Positions 16,188-23,854 of a stretch of 36,406 bases of DNA are shown in pieces. A program made the position numbers and the translations under genes. The notes under the pieces were generated by a model that was not told the DNA's origin, did no database searches, and worked only from the letters and a program-made list of their open reading frames with translations. Numbering within the stretch: the first letter of the stretch is position 1; each line of letters starts with the position of its first letter. Origin of the DNA: a bacterium (GTDB lineage Bacteria; Cyanobacteriota; Vampirovibrionia; Gastranaerophilales; Gastranaerophilaceae); assembly GCA_024408855.1 (NCBI GenBank), contig JAKSUQ010000019.1:1-36406 (forward strand), read 5' to 3'.

Positions 16188-17285
16188 ATGACAAATTCCA
16201 TATTTTTTGATGAATTATACAAACAATATGCTTGGTACGACAAAGTATTCACACCAATTATAAAGAATTGCAGTAATGAATATTTCTTTGATGGGTTGGA
16301 ATACAGGCTTGTATCCGTTAGTACTAATATGAATATCTTATCCCAAAACGATACGTTTTTTGTAACTAAGGTTAAAATTAATGCCAAAAATGATATTTAC
16401 ATAAGGATTTCTCAAGCAGCAATTAATGTTGTTTTAGATAAAGTTTTGGGCAAAAATAACAGGAAATTTGATTTAACTGAAGTTTCTGAGTTAGAAGCAA
16501 GAATTATAACTGGTTTTAATGATTTTATATACGAATCACTTTCTCCGAATTTCAATGTCGAACCTCACAGACGTTATAGTGAAATTATGCATCTCACTTA
16601 TTTCGTGAAAAATGAAATTTCTGACGAAGCGGCTAAGTTTATAATTTCAGTACCAAAGGATATTTTAATACCGGAGCTGATAGAATTAGAAAGTGAAAGA
16701 TTTACTGATGAAGATTTTTCTGATTGTCCGGTAGTTGTAAATCTTGGTTTGGGCACAACTGTATTTCCGCTTGCGGATATTAAAAAGTTAGATATTGGTG
16801 ATATTGTTGTTTTTGAAAACAGCAGTTCTTCGGAAATGACACTTATTTGTGAGAATATAGTACAGAAGTTTAAAGTAAGGCCTAATGATAAAATCGTAGA
16901 ACCATACGATATGGCGGGAGGAAAAGATATGGACGGTACAAATACAAACCTTTGGGATAGTATCCAAGTTGATGTTGCGGCTGAATTTGATAAAGTAAAA
17001 GTTACCTTAGGTGAATTAAAGAGTATTGAAGAAGGGCTTGTTGTGGACTTATGTTCGGTTTACGACAATAAAGTTTCTTTAAAAGTCGGCGGTAAAATTG
17101 TCGCACAAGGTGAATTGGTAATTATAAATGACAGATTTGGGGTTAAAATCGAAAAAGTTAATGATGACGAAAATGCCGATACGTCAGCTTCTGATGATTA
17201 TTCGTCAGAAATGACAGAAGAAAATGGTGATGGAGATAACGGAGATTTTGATTACAGCGATTTTGAAGTTGATGAAAAAGGTTAA
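16188..17285 (+). CDS. Double-SpoA flagellar motor-switch protein (FliM/FliN-like)
   Basis: C-ring component that carries rotor torque and direction switching. The 365-residue product has an N-terminal/middle domain (about 40-180) resembling the FliM/CheC-type region, a first SpoA-like beta domain (about 180-232), and a second clearer SpoA/FliN domain (about 255-325: LWDSIQVDVAAEFDKVKVTL, then VDLCSVYDNKVSLKVGGKIV). It ends in a very acidic tail (326-365). Two SpoA domains in one chain is the layout of SctQ/HrcQ of injectisomes rather than separate FliM and FliN; separate fliM or fliN genes elsewhere cannot be excluded. It heads the fliO-fliP-fliQ-fliR cluster. Confidence 0.75.
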   Translation: MTNSIFFDELYKQYAWYDKVFTPIIKNCSNEYFFDGLEYRLVSVSTNMNILSQNDTFFVTKVKINAKNDIYIRISQAAINVVLDKVLGKNNRKFDLTEVSELEARIITGFNDFIYESLSPNFNVEPHRRYSEIMHLTYFVKNEISDEAAKFIISVPKDILIPELIELESERFTDEDFSDCPVVVNLGLGTTVFPLADIKKLDIGDIVVFENSSSSEMTLICENIVQKFKVRPNDKIVEPYDMAGGKDMDGTNTNLWDSIQVDVAAEFDKVKVTLGELKSIEEGLVVDLCSVYDNKVSLKVGGKIVAQGELVIINDRFGVKIEKVNDDENADTSASDDYSSEMTEENGDGDNGDFDYSDFEVDEKG

Positions 17286-17353
17286 TAGAGATTTGACTTT
17301 GGGAACTTTGGAATTAAAAATTGATAAGAGTTTATTTATCAAGAGAGGTATGA

Positions 17354-17797
17354 ATGGGATATATGACTAATTTTATTGTGTATATGCTGGCGATGGTGGG
17401 AGTTGTAATGCTCGCATTCTTTGTTTTCAAAAATAGCATGTGCAAAACAAAAGAAAGCAACGGTAAGTGTTTGCATGTTATTGATACTTTATCCCTCGGT
17501 GCAAGGAAAAATTTGTATGTTATTTCTGCAGGACAGGAAAATTTTTTAATTGCCTCTGATGCTGAAAGGACAACTTTTTTAACCAAACTAAGGAATAAAA
17601 GTGATTGCGAAAACAGTATTCCTGCTATTGCGAGCGAGGAAACCGATAAGTATGCAACCCAAAGTTATACAAATATCGGAAAAATGTCCGCAAATCGCAG
17701 TCAATACATAGACAGTTCAATAATAAATATGAATACAAAATACAAGATGTCAGGTAATTCGGTTATGCGAAGTCTGGCTGAAAAAATAAAGGAATAA
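17354..17797 (+). CDS. fliO: FliO-like flagellar export assembly protein
   Basis: A 147-residue protein with one N-terminal membrane helix (about 4-25) and a cytoplasmic domain containing LHVIDTLSLGARKNLYVI, the FliO signature pattern (x-V-x3-x-L-G-x-[KR]). FliO scaffolds FliP-FliR assembly of the export gate. The tail after about residue 85 is low complexity and Asn/Ser-rich. AGAGAGG lies 5 nt upstream of ATG 17354; the ATG at 17363 is an alternative start. It is followed after 5 nt by fliP. Confidence 0.8.
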   Translation: MGYMTNFIVYMLAMVGVVMLAFFVFKNSMCKTKESNGKCLHVIDTLSLGARKNLYVISAGQENFLIASDAERTTFLTKLRNKSDCENSIPAIASEETDKYATQSYTNIGKMSANRSQYIDSSIINMNTKYKMSGNSVMRSLAEKIKE

Positions 17798-17802
17798 AGA
17801 AT

Positions 17803-18441
17803 ATGAATTCAGTTTTGCAAGATATGAATCCTGTTTTACAGATGCTCACGGTAATGACATTATTTTCATTAATACCGTTTGTTTTTTGTTGTATGACGTG
17901 TTTTTTACGATTTACCATAGTGTTTTCACTATTAAAAACGGCTATGGGCGTTCAAGTACCACCGTCAATAGTAACAATCGGATTATGTATGATTTTGACT
18001 TTTTATACTATGGGTGGTGTTTTTGAGCAAATGTATGAAAGAGGTTCCATTCCTTATCAAAAAAATCAAAACCTAATAATGGCGATTGATGAGGGGTCAA
18101 AACCTTTGAAAGAGTTTATGTTAAAGCAGACAAGACAATCGGATTTGGCATTTTTTGTTCAATTAAAACGGAAGGATATGCCGGAAAATCCAGATGTGTT
18201 AAGTATTTGGGAAATTGCGCCCGCATACATATTGAGTGAATTAAAAGTAGCGTTTGAGATAGGTTTTATTGTATTTGTGCCGTTTATAGTTTTGGATTTG
18301 GTCGTGGCGAATATACTTTTAGCACTCGGTATGTTTATGTTGTCGCCTACGATTATATCTTTGCCGTTTAAACTGCTTATATTTATTGCAGTTGACGGTT
18401 GGGCAATGATTGTACAAGGTTTGGTACAAAGTTATAACTAA
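17803..18441 (+). CDS. fliP: Flagellar export gate protein FliP
   Basis: Core subunit of the FliP5Q4R1 export channel. The 212-residue product carries the conserved segments CFLRFTIVFSLLKTAMG (33-49), VPPSIVTIGLCMILTF, YILSELKVAFEIGFIVFVPF (about 147-166) and MLSPTIISLPFKLLIFIAVD. Four membrane helices are visible. Unlike enterobacterial FliP, it has no cleavable signal peptide and begins almost directly at the first helix. It ends 20 nt before the fliQ start. Confidence 0.95.
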   Translation: MNSVLQDMNPVLQMLTVMTLFSLIPFVFCCMTCFLRFTIVFSLLKTAMGVQVPPSIVTIGLCMILTFYTMGGVFEQMYERGSIPYQKNQNLIMAIDEGSKPLKEFMLKQTRQSDLAFFVQLKRKDMPENPDVLSIWEIAPAYILSELKVAFEIGFIVFVPFIVLDLVVANILLALGMFMLSPTIISLPFKLLIFIAVDGWAMIVQGLVQSYN

Positions 18442-18460
18442 CGTAAAAGAAGGTAATTAT

Positions 18461-18955
18461 ATGGAATCAGTAGCTGTTTTATCGGAATATTTGGCAAAAG
18501 GTTTTATGATAATGTTATCAATTTCTATGCCTTGTGTATTAACAGCAGCGGCAATAGGTTTGGTTGTCGGTATTATTCAGGCTGTAACTCAAGTGCAGGA
18601 GCAAACAATATCGGCGGCACCGAAAATTTTTGCAGTATTTTTGGTTATTATCATAGGCGGAATGGGATTTATAAAATTGCTTCAAAATCTTTTTTATGAG
18701 GGAACGGCATTGGCATTTAACGGCGTAACAAAGAGCGATAATTATGTTTTGCCTGCAAATTATTATAAGTATACGTCTCCGTTTGAGGGTGAAATGAATG
18801 ATAAAATCTCAAAGGGTGATTTTAATTACATTATGAAAAACCCCGGTAAAATTCCATTTATAGATAAACAACAAAGATTGAGATATGATTCGGCACCTAA
18901 AACTCCTATGCCGAAGCCTAATTTTGTTGAAACAAATAAAATACTTGGTAGATAG
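18461..18955 (+). CDS. fliQ: FliQ export gate protein with long C-terminal extension
   Basis: Small membrane subunit of the flagellar export gate. The core (residues 1 to about 82) is typical FliQ: two helices with AAIGLVVGIIQAVTQVQEQT (30-49) and SAAPKIFAVFLVIIIGG. Normal FliQ is about 89 residues; this one has 164. The extra 80 residues are hydrophilic, Pro/Lys/Tyr-rich and without recognised domain (NYYKYTSPFEGEM..., ending PNFVETNKILGR). The start at 18461 is chosen because AGAAGG precedes it and the core begins there; an upstream in-frame stretch overlaps fliP. No frameshift is seen, so the tail is real coding sequence. Confidence 0.9.
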   Translation: MESVAVLSEYLAKGFMIMLSISMPCVLTAAAIGLVVGIIQAVTQVQEQTISAAPKIFAVFLVIIIGGMGFIKLLQNLFYEGTALAFNGVTKSDNYVLPANYYKYTSPFEGEMNDKISKGDFNYIMKNPGKIPFIDKQQRLRYDSAPKTPMPKPNFVETNKILGR

Positions 18956-18958
18956 TTT

Positions 18959-19360
18959 ATGAATAAATTTATATTAATACTGTTATTTATGATTTTTTGT
19001 GTGCATACAGCAAATGCATATGAAGATTGCATGATTTTTAACAAATATAAATTAACTGATATTAAGATAGAAGATAATTCTATAATAGATGTATATCCGG
19101 TTGTAACTATAATGAACGATAAATCAACATTGATAGTACATCCTCTAAAAGCTGGGCAAACGAGGTTTTGTTTGCTAAAAAATAATAAAGATGTGGTTTT
19201 ATTTAATGTTAAGGTTGATGAAAACGGAACATATATAGATGAAACAGACGGATTTGATATAATGACTTTGGATATACCTGATGGTGTGTATGATTTTGAA
19301 ATAGATTTACCGCCGTTCATAAACGGTAATGGAACAGTTGAGGGCTTGAATAATGGATGA
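18959..19360 (+). CDS. Small exported protein between fliQ and fliR, pilus-secretin N-domain-like
   Basis: A 133-residue protein with a clear signal peptide (MNKFILILLFMIFCVHTANA). The mature part is beta-rich. The stretch from about 45 to 85, with a STLIVHPLKAGQTRFCLLKN core and then VVLFNVKV, resembles the small domain at the N-terminus of pilus-assembly/secretin proteins of the CpaC/RcpA type (an x-x-L-x-[IV]-x-[PG]-L-x-x-G-x-T pattern). It is 3 nt after fliQ and overlaps fliR by 8 nt, so it belongs to the export-gate operon. I know of no standard flagellar gene at this position. Function unknown; perhaps a periplasmic partner of the gate or basal body. Confidence 0.7.
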   Translation: MNKFILILLFMIFCVHTANAYEDCMIFNKYKLTDIKIEDNSIIDVYPVVTIMNDKSTLIVHPLKAGQTRFCLLKNNKDVVLFNVKVDENGTYIDETDGFDIMTLDIPDGVYDFEIDLPPFINGNGTVEGLNNG

Positions 19361-20132
19361 AATGTTTCGTCAGATAGCAATACTGTTTCCGGAATTTGAA
19401 AAGTATTTTTCGGCAGGTTTTATTGTATTTGCAAGACTCATTGGTTTTATAAGATTTGCACCAATATTTAATAGAAAAGAAATAAATACTACGGTCAAAT
19501 TGTCATTGGCATTTTTACTAACGTTGATGATTACTCCACTGTTGCATCCGGGAGTAATTCCAAATTCGGTTTCGCCTCTATTGTTGTGGGTGTTGAATTT
19601 TGCAGTAGGGGCGATAATAGGCTACATAGCACAACTTTTAATATTAGCTATTGAATCGGGCGGTGATATGATAAATACTCAAATGGGTTTGTCGTCAGCA
19701 ATGGTAATGGACCCAGCCACAAACAGTCAGACATCTATATTAAGCCGAATGATAACTTTGCTCGGATTGTGTATTTTTATGCAAATTGGCGGGATGTATT
19801 GGTTATTCAATGCGCTTTTGAGAAGTTTTGAGATATTTCCGATTTATGCGGTGCAAATCCCGTTGGAGAAGATAATAAATTTAGATTATTTGGTAAAGAC
19901 GACTTCAAATGTTTTATATATGGGGTTGCAGATTGCTTCTCCTATATTGTTGGCAACATTGGGGCAGGATATTATATTGGGGGTAATTTCAAAAACTGCT
20001 CCGCAAGTCAATGTTTTCCAGTTGAGCTTCTTATTCAAACCTGTTTTGGGAGCTGCGATAATGATATGGATACTTCCTATGTTGGTTGGGGTAATTTCGG
20101 ACTTTTTCTTGTCATTTTCGTCGATTTATTAA
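19353..20132 (+). CDS. fliR: Flagellar export gate protein FliR
   Basis: A 259-residue membrane protein with about six hydrophobic helices and the FliR signatures FARLIGFIRFAPIFNRKEIN (26-45), GGDMINTQMGLSSAMVMDP (about 106-124) and the C-terminal PQVNVFQLSFLFKPVLGA. It completes the fliP-fliQ-fliR gate set. It starts inside the end of the preceding gene (8-nt overlap). No flhB fusion is seen; flhB and flhA are not in the window. Confidence 0.94.
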   Translation: MDEMFRQIAILFPEFEKYFSAGFIVFARLIGFIRFAPIFNRKEINTTVKLSLAFLLTLMITPLLHPGVIPNSVSPLLLWVLNFAVGAIIGYIAQLLILAIESGGDMINTQMGLSSAMVMDPATNSQTSILSRMITLLGLCIFMQIGGMYWLFNALLRSFEIFPIYAVQIPLEKIINLDYLVKTTSNVLYMGLQIASPILLATLGQDIILGVISKTAPQVNVFQLSFLFKPVLGAAIMIWILPMLVGVISDFFLSFSSIY

Positions 20133-20232
20133 CTTTTGAACAATATTTGATGTAGATTTTGGATATTATGATAAGACGGTAATTTATAATTAACTTGATT
20201 TTTTTTTGTGTAGTTGGTAGTATAATTATATC
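20133..20232 (+). promoter_or_regulatory. AT-rich spacer with TATAAT promoter for the RNA/tRNA unit
   Basis: After fliR the sequence is AT-rich with no hairpin terminator. TATAAT at 20221-20226 is a perfect -10; the best -35, TTGATT at 20195-20200, has a long 20-nt spacing. Initiation near 20233 would start the transcript just before the paired RNA region described next. Confidence 0.5.
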
Positions 20233-20350
20233 ATGAGCCCGTGGCACTCTGCCGATGAGAAAGATTAAGTATCTTTCGAGGAGAGGAAGGTAGCGGAACG
20301 CTACCGCAAGCACAGGCAATGGCAGTTGAAAATTAAATAATCGCCACATA
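20233..20350 (+). ncRNA. Candidate structured RNA upstream of the tRNA
   Basis: About 118 nt of GC-richer sequence with nested pairing. GTGGC (20241-20245) pairs with GCCAC (20343-20347). CTGCCG (20249-20254) pairs with TGGCAG (20320-20325). A perfect 7-bp hairpin GAAAGAT/ATCTTTC lies at 20259-20277, and another, GGTAGCG-GAA-CGCTACC, at 20289-20305. The stems are joined by purine-rich single strands (GAGGAGAGGAA at 20278-20288 and GCAAGCACAGGCAA at 20306-20319), the look of a three-way-junction RNA. It does not match the cores I know for SRP RNA, RNase P, tmRNA or common riboswitches. It may be an independent small RNA or the processed 5' leader of the tRNA transcript. Confidence 0.5.
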
Positions 20351-20355
20351 TACAA

Positions 20356-20427
20356 GGGCCTGTGGCGCAGCGGTAGCGCAGAGGACTCATAATCCTTTGG
20401 TCGTGGGTTCGAATCCCTCCGGGCCCA
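20356..20427 (+). tRNA. tRNA with CAT anticodon (Met, or Ile with lysidine)
   Basis: A 72-nt cloverleaf: acceptor GGGCCTG/CGGGCCC (one G-T pair), D arm GCGC/GCGC, anticodon stem GAGGA/TCCTT with loop CTCATAA (anticodon at 20388-20390), and T loop TTCGAAT with one T-T mismatch in its stem. Discriminator A; CCA is not encoded. The non-initiator first pair G-C shows it is not initiator tRNA. Elongator Met and Ile(CAT) cannot be safely told apart by eye. Confidence 0.93.
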
Positions 20428-20432
20428 AATTT

Positions 20433-20461
20433 AAAAAAGCCAGTCTATGACTGGCTTTTTT
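20433..20461. terminator. Bidirectional rho-independent terminator
   Basis: A perfect 13-bp stem AAAAAAGCCAGTC/GACTGGCTTTTTT with a 3-nt loop, six bases after the tRNA. T-runs on both strands let it end the tRNA unit and the convergent TPR gene. Confidence 0.93.
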
Positions 20462-20538
20462 AGTGCTTTGATTTGTTATAAATTGACCGTTAGTTTGAGA
20501 AAATGTATCACAGATAATGAAAACGGTGCAAAAAATGT

Positions 20539-21312
20539 TTAGAAACATTCATCATAACCAAATTTATTGGCTTTTTCTAAATATTCTCTTGCCTCATCTT
20601 GCTTACCTAAAGCAGTCAATGTGCAATATTTTCTATAATATCCTGTTCCGTTTTCTTTGTTAAATAAAATTGCTTCATTTGCATATTTCAATGCCTTGAT
20701 ATAATCATTTTGAGAAAAATACATAAATGATAATCCAGTAAATAAATTATCTTTATTCCTTTCGCAAACTTTAAGTGCGTTAAGCAGAATATTCATAGCT
20801 TTTTTTTGTTTGTTGTCAAAATATGTAGGTTCTTCCGCAAAAATTATCGTTGCTATTTCGTAATAAGCTTCAGTACATTTGCTATCAAGTTTTATTGCAA
20901 TATTGAAATTCATAATGGCTTTTGAATATTTTTTTAAACCTCGATAAGCAATACCAGCTCTATAATAATATTTGGCATTGTTTGAATCTAATTCAATAGC
21001 TTTTAACTGGTCTTGTAATTCACCTTGCCAATCATCTAACCATGATTTTGTACAACCACGTTCGTAATAATATTCAGCATTATCTTTATCTTTTTCGAGT
21101 TCTGTATTTATTACTTCTAATGCTTTATTGGCTAAAATTTTTCCACGTTTCTTATATTTTTTTATAGTACAACAGGCATCAGTTAAGAAACACCAAATAC
21201 AAGGGTGTTTGTTGCCGTTTACAAACTCCTTTCTTGCAAGTTTTAGTTCCTCTTTATATAAGCCATTATTGTTAAAATGTTCTAATTTTTTAGCTATATC
21301 ATAGGTTTCCAT
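20539..21312 (-). CDS. Tetratricopeptide-repeat protein
   Basis: A 257-residue cytoplasmic protein made of helical pairs. TPR units are visible at about 78-111 (AEYYYERGCTKSWLDDWQGE), 112-145 (AKYYYRAGIAYRGLKKYSKA), 146-190, 190-223 and 225-256, with the usual small/aromatic spacing (W/Y-x2-L/I/G-Y...A...A-I). The N-terminal 60 residues may hold diverged units and contain several Cys (CIWCFLTDACC). TPR proteins are protein-binding scaffolds; the partner is unknown. There is no signal peptide. No Shine-Dalgarno precedes the ATG, and a TATAAT stands 7 nt before it, which suggests a leaderless mRNA. An array of 11-bp-spaced repeats lies upstream. Confidence 0.85.
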   Translation of the reverse strand: METYDIAKKLEHFNNNGLYKEELKLARKEFVNGNKHPCIWCFLTDACCTIKKYKKRGKILANKALEVINTELEKDKDNAEYYYERGCTKSWLDDWQGELQDQLKAIELDSNNAKYYYRAGIAYRGLKKYSKAIMNFNIAIKLDSKCTEAYYEIATIIFAEEPTYFDNKQKKAMNILLNALKVCERNKDNLFTGLSFMYFSQNDYIKALKYANEAILFNKENGTGYYRKYCTLTALGKQDEAREYLEKANKFGYDECF

Positions 21313-21319
21313 ATTTTTT

Positions 21320-21347
21320 ATTATACTAATTTTTCAGTAAAAGTCTA
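21320..21347 (-). promoter_or_regulatory. Putative leaderless promoter of the TPR gene
   Basis: On the minus strand TAGACT (21347-21342) and a perfect TATAAT (21325-21320) are 16 nt apart. The expected start falls at or next to the ATG at 21312, and no ribosome-binding site is present, so the message would be leaderless. Confidence 0.55.
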
Positions 21348-21356
21348 TTGCTTGCG

Positions 21357-21406
21357 GACAATAATATGACAATCGACGGACAATCAGAGTATAATAAACC
21401 GACAAA
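21357..21406. repeat. Direct repeats of GACAAT at an exact 11-bp period
   Basis: GACAAT occurs at 21357, 21368 and 21379, and GACAAA at 21401, all in one 11-bp register; the slot at 21390 reads TATAAT. On the minus strand, which reads toward the TPR gene, the unit is ATTGTC-N5. Eleven-bp-phased hexamers are the usual form of binding sites for OmpR/PhoB-family regulators, which bind head to tail on one face of DNA. The array ends about 10 nt upstream of the candidate -35. The sequence after it (21407-21491) has a CAATCGATTG palindrome at 21431-21440 and no gene. Confidence 0.65.
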
Positions 21407-21491
21407 CTTATGAAGTGTAAAATTTCTCGTCAATCGATTGTTTTGCCGTAGGATTAATTTAAAGTTAATTTATTGAACCGCTTTTTATAAC

Positions 21492-23648
21492 TTATAATTT
21501 GCTAATTTCTTTTGCATATTGTTTAAAATGTTTAGCCATAAATGGGTACTTTTCACAATATTCTTCTTGAGTTATGTGTTTTAATTGTCTATCTGATGTT
21601 AGTATTATATGTCCTTGAGCATCACATTCAATGATTTTGTTATTCTTTTCACCGTCAATTCTGTAATAATAAGTTTTTCCTTCGTCATAAACTTCTATAC
21701 AATAATTAAACTTGTTTATTCCCCAAGGTGTGAGTGCTTTTGTAATTTGCAGTGTTTTTCCGTCAGAAGTGATAAACTTAAACTTTGCCGAAATAATTTT
21801 GTTGTTAGAACCTACATACGGAATTATATTTGCATTTCTTTCAGAAGGTTGTGTATCAAAAATTTTTGTAAGTATTCTGTACAATTCTGTGTTATTTATT
21901 TTATTTTTAGTTTTATTAGCATTTACCTTTGATAGGAGCGGAGTTGGTACTTTATCAAGTATTGTATCTCTGGTGGAGTTTGCCATTTTTTTTGAGGTAT
22001 GTACTGTTTCCTCAGGTTTGCTGTATATAATTTCTTGATGCACAGTTTCCGCACTATTTGTTTTTGATTTTATCGTTTGTACCATTGTTTTGTAATTTGT
22101 TTTATCAATACTGTTAATATAATCCAAATAATTATCAGTAGTCTTTTTTATATCTTTACAAATTTCTTCTAATTGATTAGTACGAATTTCTTCATCAGAC
22201 ATAAGTGCTAAGTAATTATCAGTAAAGTTTCTTCGTTCGACATCTTTCATGATATAAAATGTTCCATTTTTATCTGCTACGAAAGAATTTAAGATGTTAT
22301 CATTGTCATCATATATATTGATTATAAGTTTACCTGTTGTTATTTTGTTGCCTATATTGCATGAATAATGATTTTTTGTATTTGGCACCATACCATATAT
22401 AATCCCTTTTCTATGTTTTGTAATATCAAGATTTTTATAGAATGTATCTATGATATATTGCTTTTGGGTGTAAGTTATTGTATCAAAACAGGTTTTTATT
22501 TTACCGATGTTGTTTATAATATTTTCTGCTTCGAAACTATCTAATTTAATATTTTGTACAGTATTCTTTGCTCTTATTTTGTGTTTTTTTGTTGGTCTTC
22601 CCAAAGTTACTTCGTGTTGCTTCTCTAAAAATGCTTTATATTTGTTCATGTAAGCATTAATGCTGTTATAGATGTTTATTAAATCATATTTTTCTATATC
22701 TTCATCCTTGGCAAGTGTTATATATGCATCATTAGCCATAGAATATATTCCGTCTCTGTTTTTAGGATTAAATATTTCACCATTCGGCTTAATTATAAAT
22801 ATTTTGGGTGTTTTATGAGAAGCATCATATATTGTAATTCTTAGAAAATCTTTAACGTTTTTCCCGTTTAATACATTAAAATAATAAGAGCAGTTTTCAT
22901 TATCTTTATTTGTATATGTGTATGTTTTCTTTTTAGTATTATATTTTGTTTCAGGATATTGTTTTAAAAACAATAATTTGTACATTGAACCCCAAGATTG
23001 TGAATGTTGATCCATGATATTTTCAATAGTTCTAAAATTAGATATGGTTTCTTTTAATTTATCAGGGTTAATGTGTATGGTTTGTTTCTTATAATGAATT
23101 GAAGAAAGGTAGTCGTATATATTTTTAACTGTATTTAAAATGGTATCTAAATACGTTGCGTTGTTTTGGTCTTCTTTGAGTTTTTTTATTGTTTCAGGGG
23201 CTTCTTTATCAAATTTTGAAGGGGTTGTTATTATTTGTCCGGCTCCGTCTTCTTTTACATAAAATCGCAAAATCTCATCATTTTCTTCTTTCTTTCCGAT
23301 TATAAATGTGAAAAGTTCATGATTATCCTGCTTTGTATGTAATGTAGGAATTCTCAATAACAATTTAAAATTGCTTAAAATTGAATTTAAAGAATATGTA
23401 CGTAATTTATCACTTTTTGCAAATACATTTTCGCCAAAATGTTCAATGGTATCAGGCGCTAAGAGTTTATTTTTGTAGAATAAATCATTTATTTCCCAAC
23501 ACATATCTGCAATTGTATGAATTTTGGCTAAATCATCTTTAGGTACGACAAAAGTTCTAAGGCACTTATTAAAAGTATTTTGAAAACCTACGGAAGGTAT
23601 TCCTTGTGCTTTGAATGTCGGAAATGTAGATGGTTGATTAATTTTCAT
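21492..23648 (-). CDS. Large modular-repeat protein of unknown function (four modules)
   Basis: I do not recognise this 718-residue family. Comparing it with itself and with its neighbour at 23855-26452 shows about four modules of roughly 150 residues: about 38-185, 195-345, 365-515 and 583-718. Each has a beta-rich part ending in an N-G or D-G turn (IIKPNGEIFN, VADKNGTFYI, ECDAQGHIIL), then a spacer and an E/D-E-(I/Y)-x3-Y/N-x-L helix (AKDEDIEKYDLINIY, MSDEEIRTNQLEEI). The N-terminus is polar (TFKAQG at 11-16) without signal peptide or membrane segment. The last module is almost identical to that of the paralogue. The ATG at 23648 has no clear ribosome-binding site. A beta-rich repeat scaffold or secreted effector-like protein is possible; no catalytic motif is seen. 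Confidence 0.75.
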   Translation of the reverse strand: MKINQPSTFPTFKAQGIPSVGFQNTFNKCLRTFVVPKDDLAKIHTIADMCWEINDLFYKNKLLAPDTIEHFGENVFAKSDKLRTYSLNSILSNFKLLLRIPTLHTKQDNHELFTFIIGKKEENDEILRFYVKEDGAGQIITTPSKFDKEAPETIKKLKEDQNNATYLDTILNTVKNIYDYLSSIHYKKQTIHINPDKLKETISNFRTIENIMDQHSQSWGSMYKLLFLKQYPETKYNTKKKTYTYTNKDNENCSYYFNVLNGKNVKDFLRITIYDASHKTPKIFIIKPNGEIFNPKNRDGIYSMANDAYITLAKDEDIEKYDLINIYNSINAYMNKYKAFLEKQHEVTLGRPTKKHKIRAKNTVQNIKLDSFEAENIINNIGKIKTCFDTITYTQKQYIIDTFYKNLDITKHRKGIIYGMVPNTKNHYSCNIGNKITTGKLIINIYDDNDNILNSFVADKNGTFYIMKDVERRNFTDNYLALMSDEEIRTNQLEEICKDIKKTTDNYLDYINSIDKTNYKTMVQTIKSKTNSAETVHQEIIYSKPEETVHTSKKMANSTRDTILDKVPTPLLSKVNANKTKNKINNTELYRILTKIFDTQPSERNANIIPYVGSNNKIISAKFKFITSDGKTLQITKALTPWGINKFNYCIEVYDEGKTYYYRIDGEKNNKIIECDAQGHIILTSDRQLKHITQEEYCEKYPFMAKHFKQYAKEISKL
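21499..21899. repeat. 401-bp direct repeat, copy A (last module of the 718-aa protein)
   Basis: Matches 23868-24268 with a constant offset of 2369 and, by my reading, only two differences, both near the 3' end of the gene (one Lys/Glu change, one silent). Similarity stops abruptly at 21900, inside both genes, while the rest of the genes are strongly diverged. Confidence 0.92.
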
Positions 23649-23854
23649 AGTATTGGTAGAAAGGTCTGTAAATAATTAAATTTGCTAAAATTTAAGATGT
23701 TATTAATAAAAAATAATGATGAATGTGCTAAAATGTAATAGAATTAAGACAAACTGATGTTTACAAAAGTTAATATCTATATTTGATTGCTTTTCGGTAA
23801 TTTTATATGTAAATTGATAAGTTTGTTGATATTTTTATTGTTGGTTTTATGTTA
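23649..23854. other. Spacer between the two modular-repeat genes
   Basis: AT-rich, with no gene or hairpin terminator seen. The 38 bases before the downstream gene's ATG align without gaps to those before the paralogue's ATG at 26452 (shared AGCAAATTT, TTTACA and CTATGAA blocks; about 33 of 46 aligned positions identical including the first codons), so the promoter region was duplicated with the gene. Confidence 0.5.

Noticed and set aside
20252..20282. Hammerhead-ribozyme-like string CCGATGAG - hairpin - CGAGG
   Set aside because: A hammerhead core needs CUGAUGA and GAAA. Here U4 is C and A14 is G, and the required helix III cleavage site is not found.
20233..20350. Possible SRP RNA, RNase P, glutamine or SAM-IV riboswitch
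   Set aside because: GGAACGC or GCAAGC fragments resemble parts of these, but the defining cores (GGAAG/GCAGC loop, GAGGAAAGTCC, CGTTC pairing, GGCAACC) are absent.
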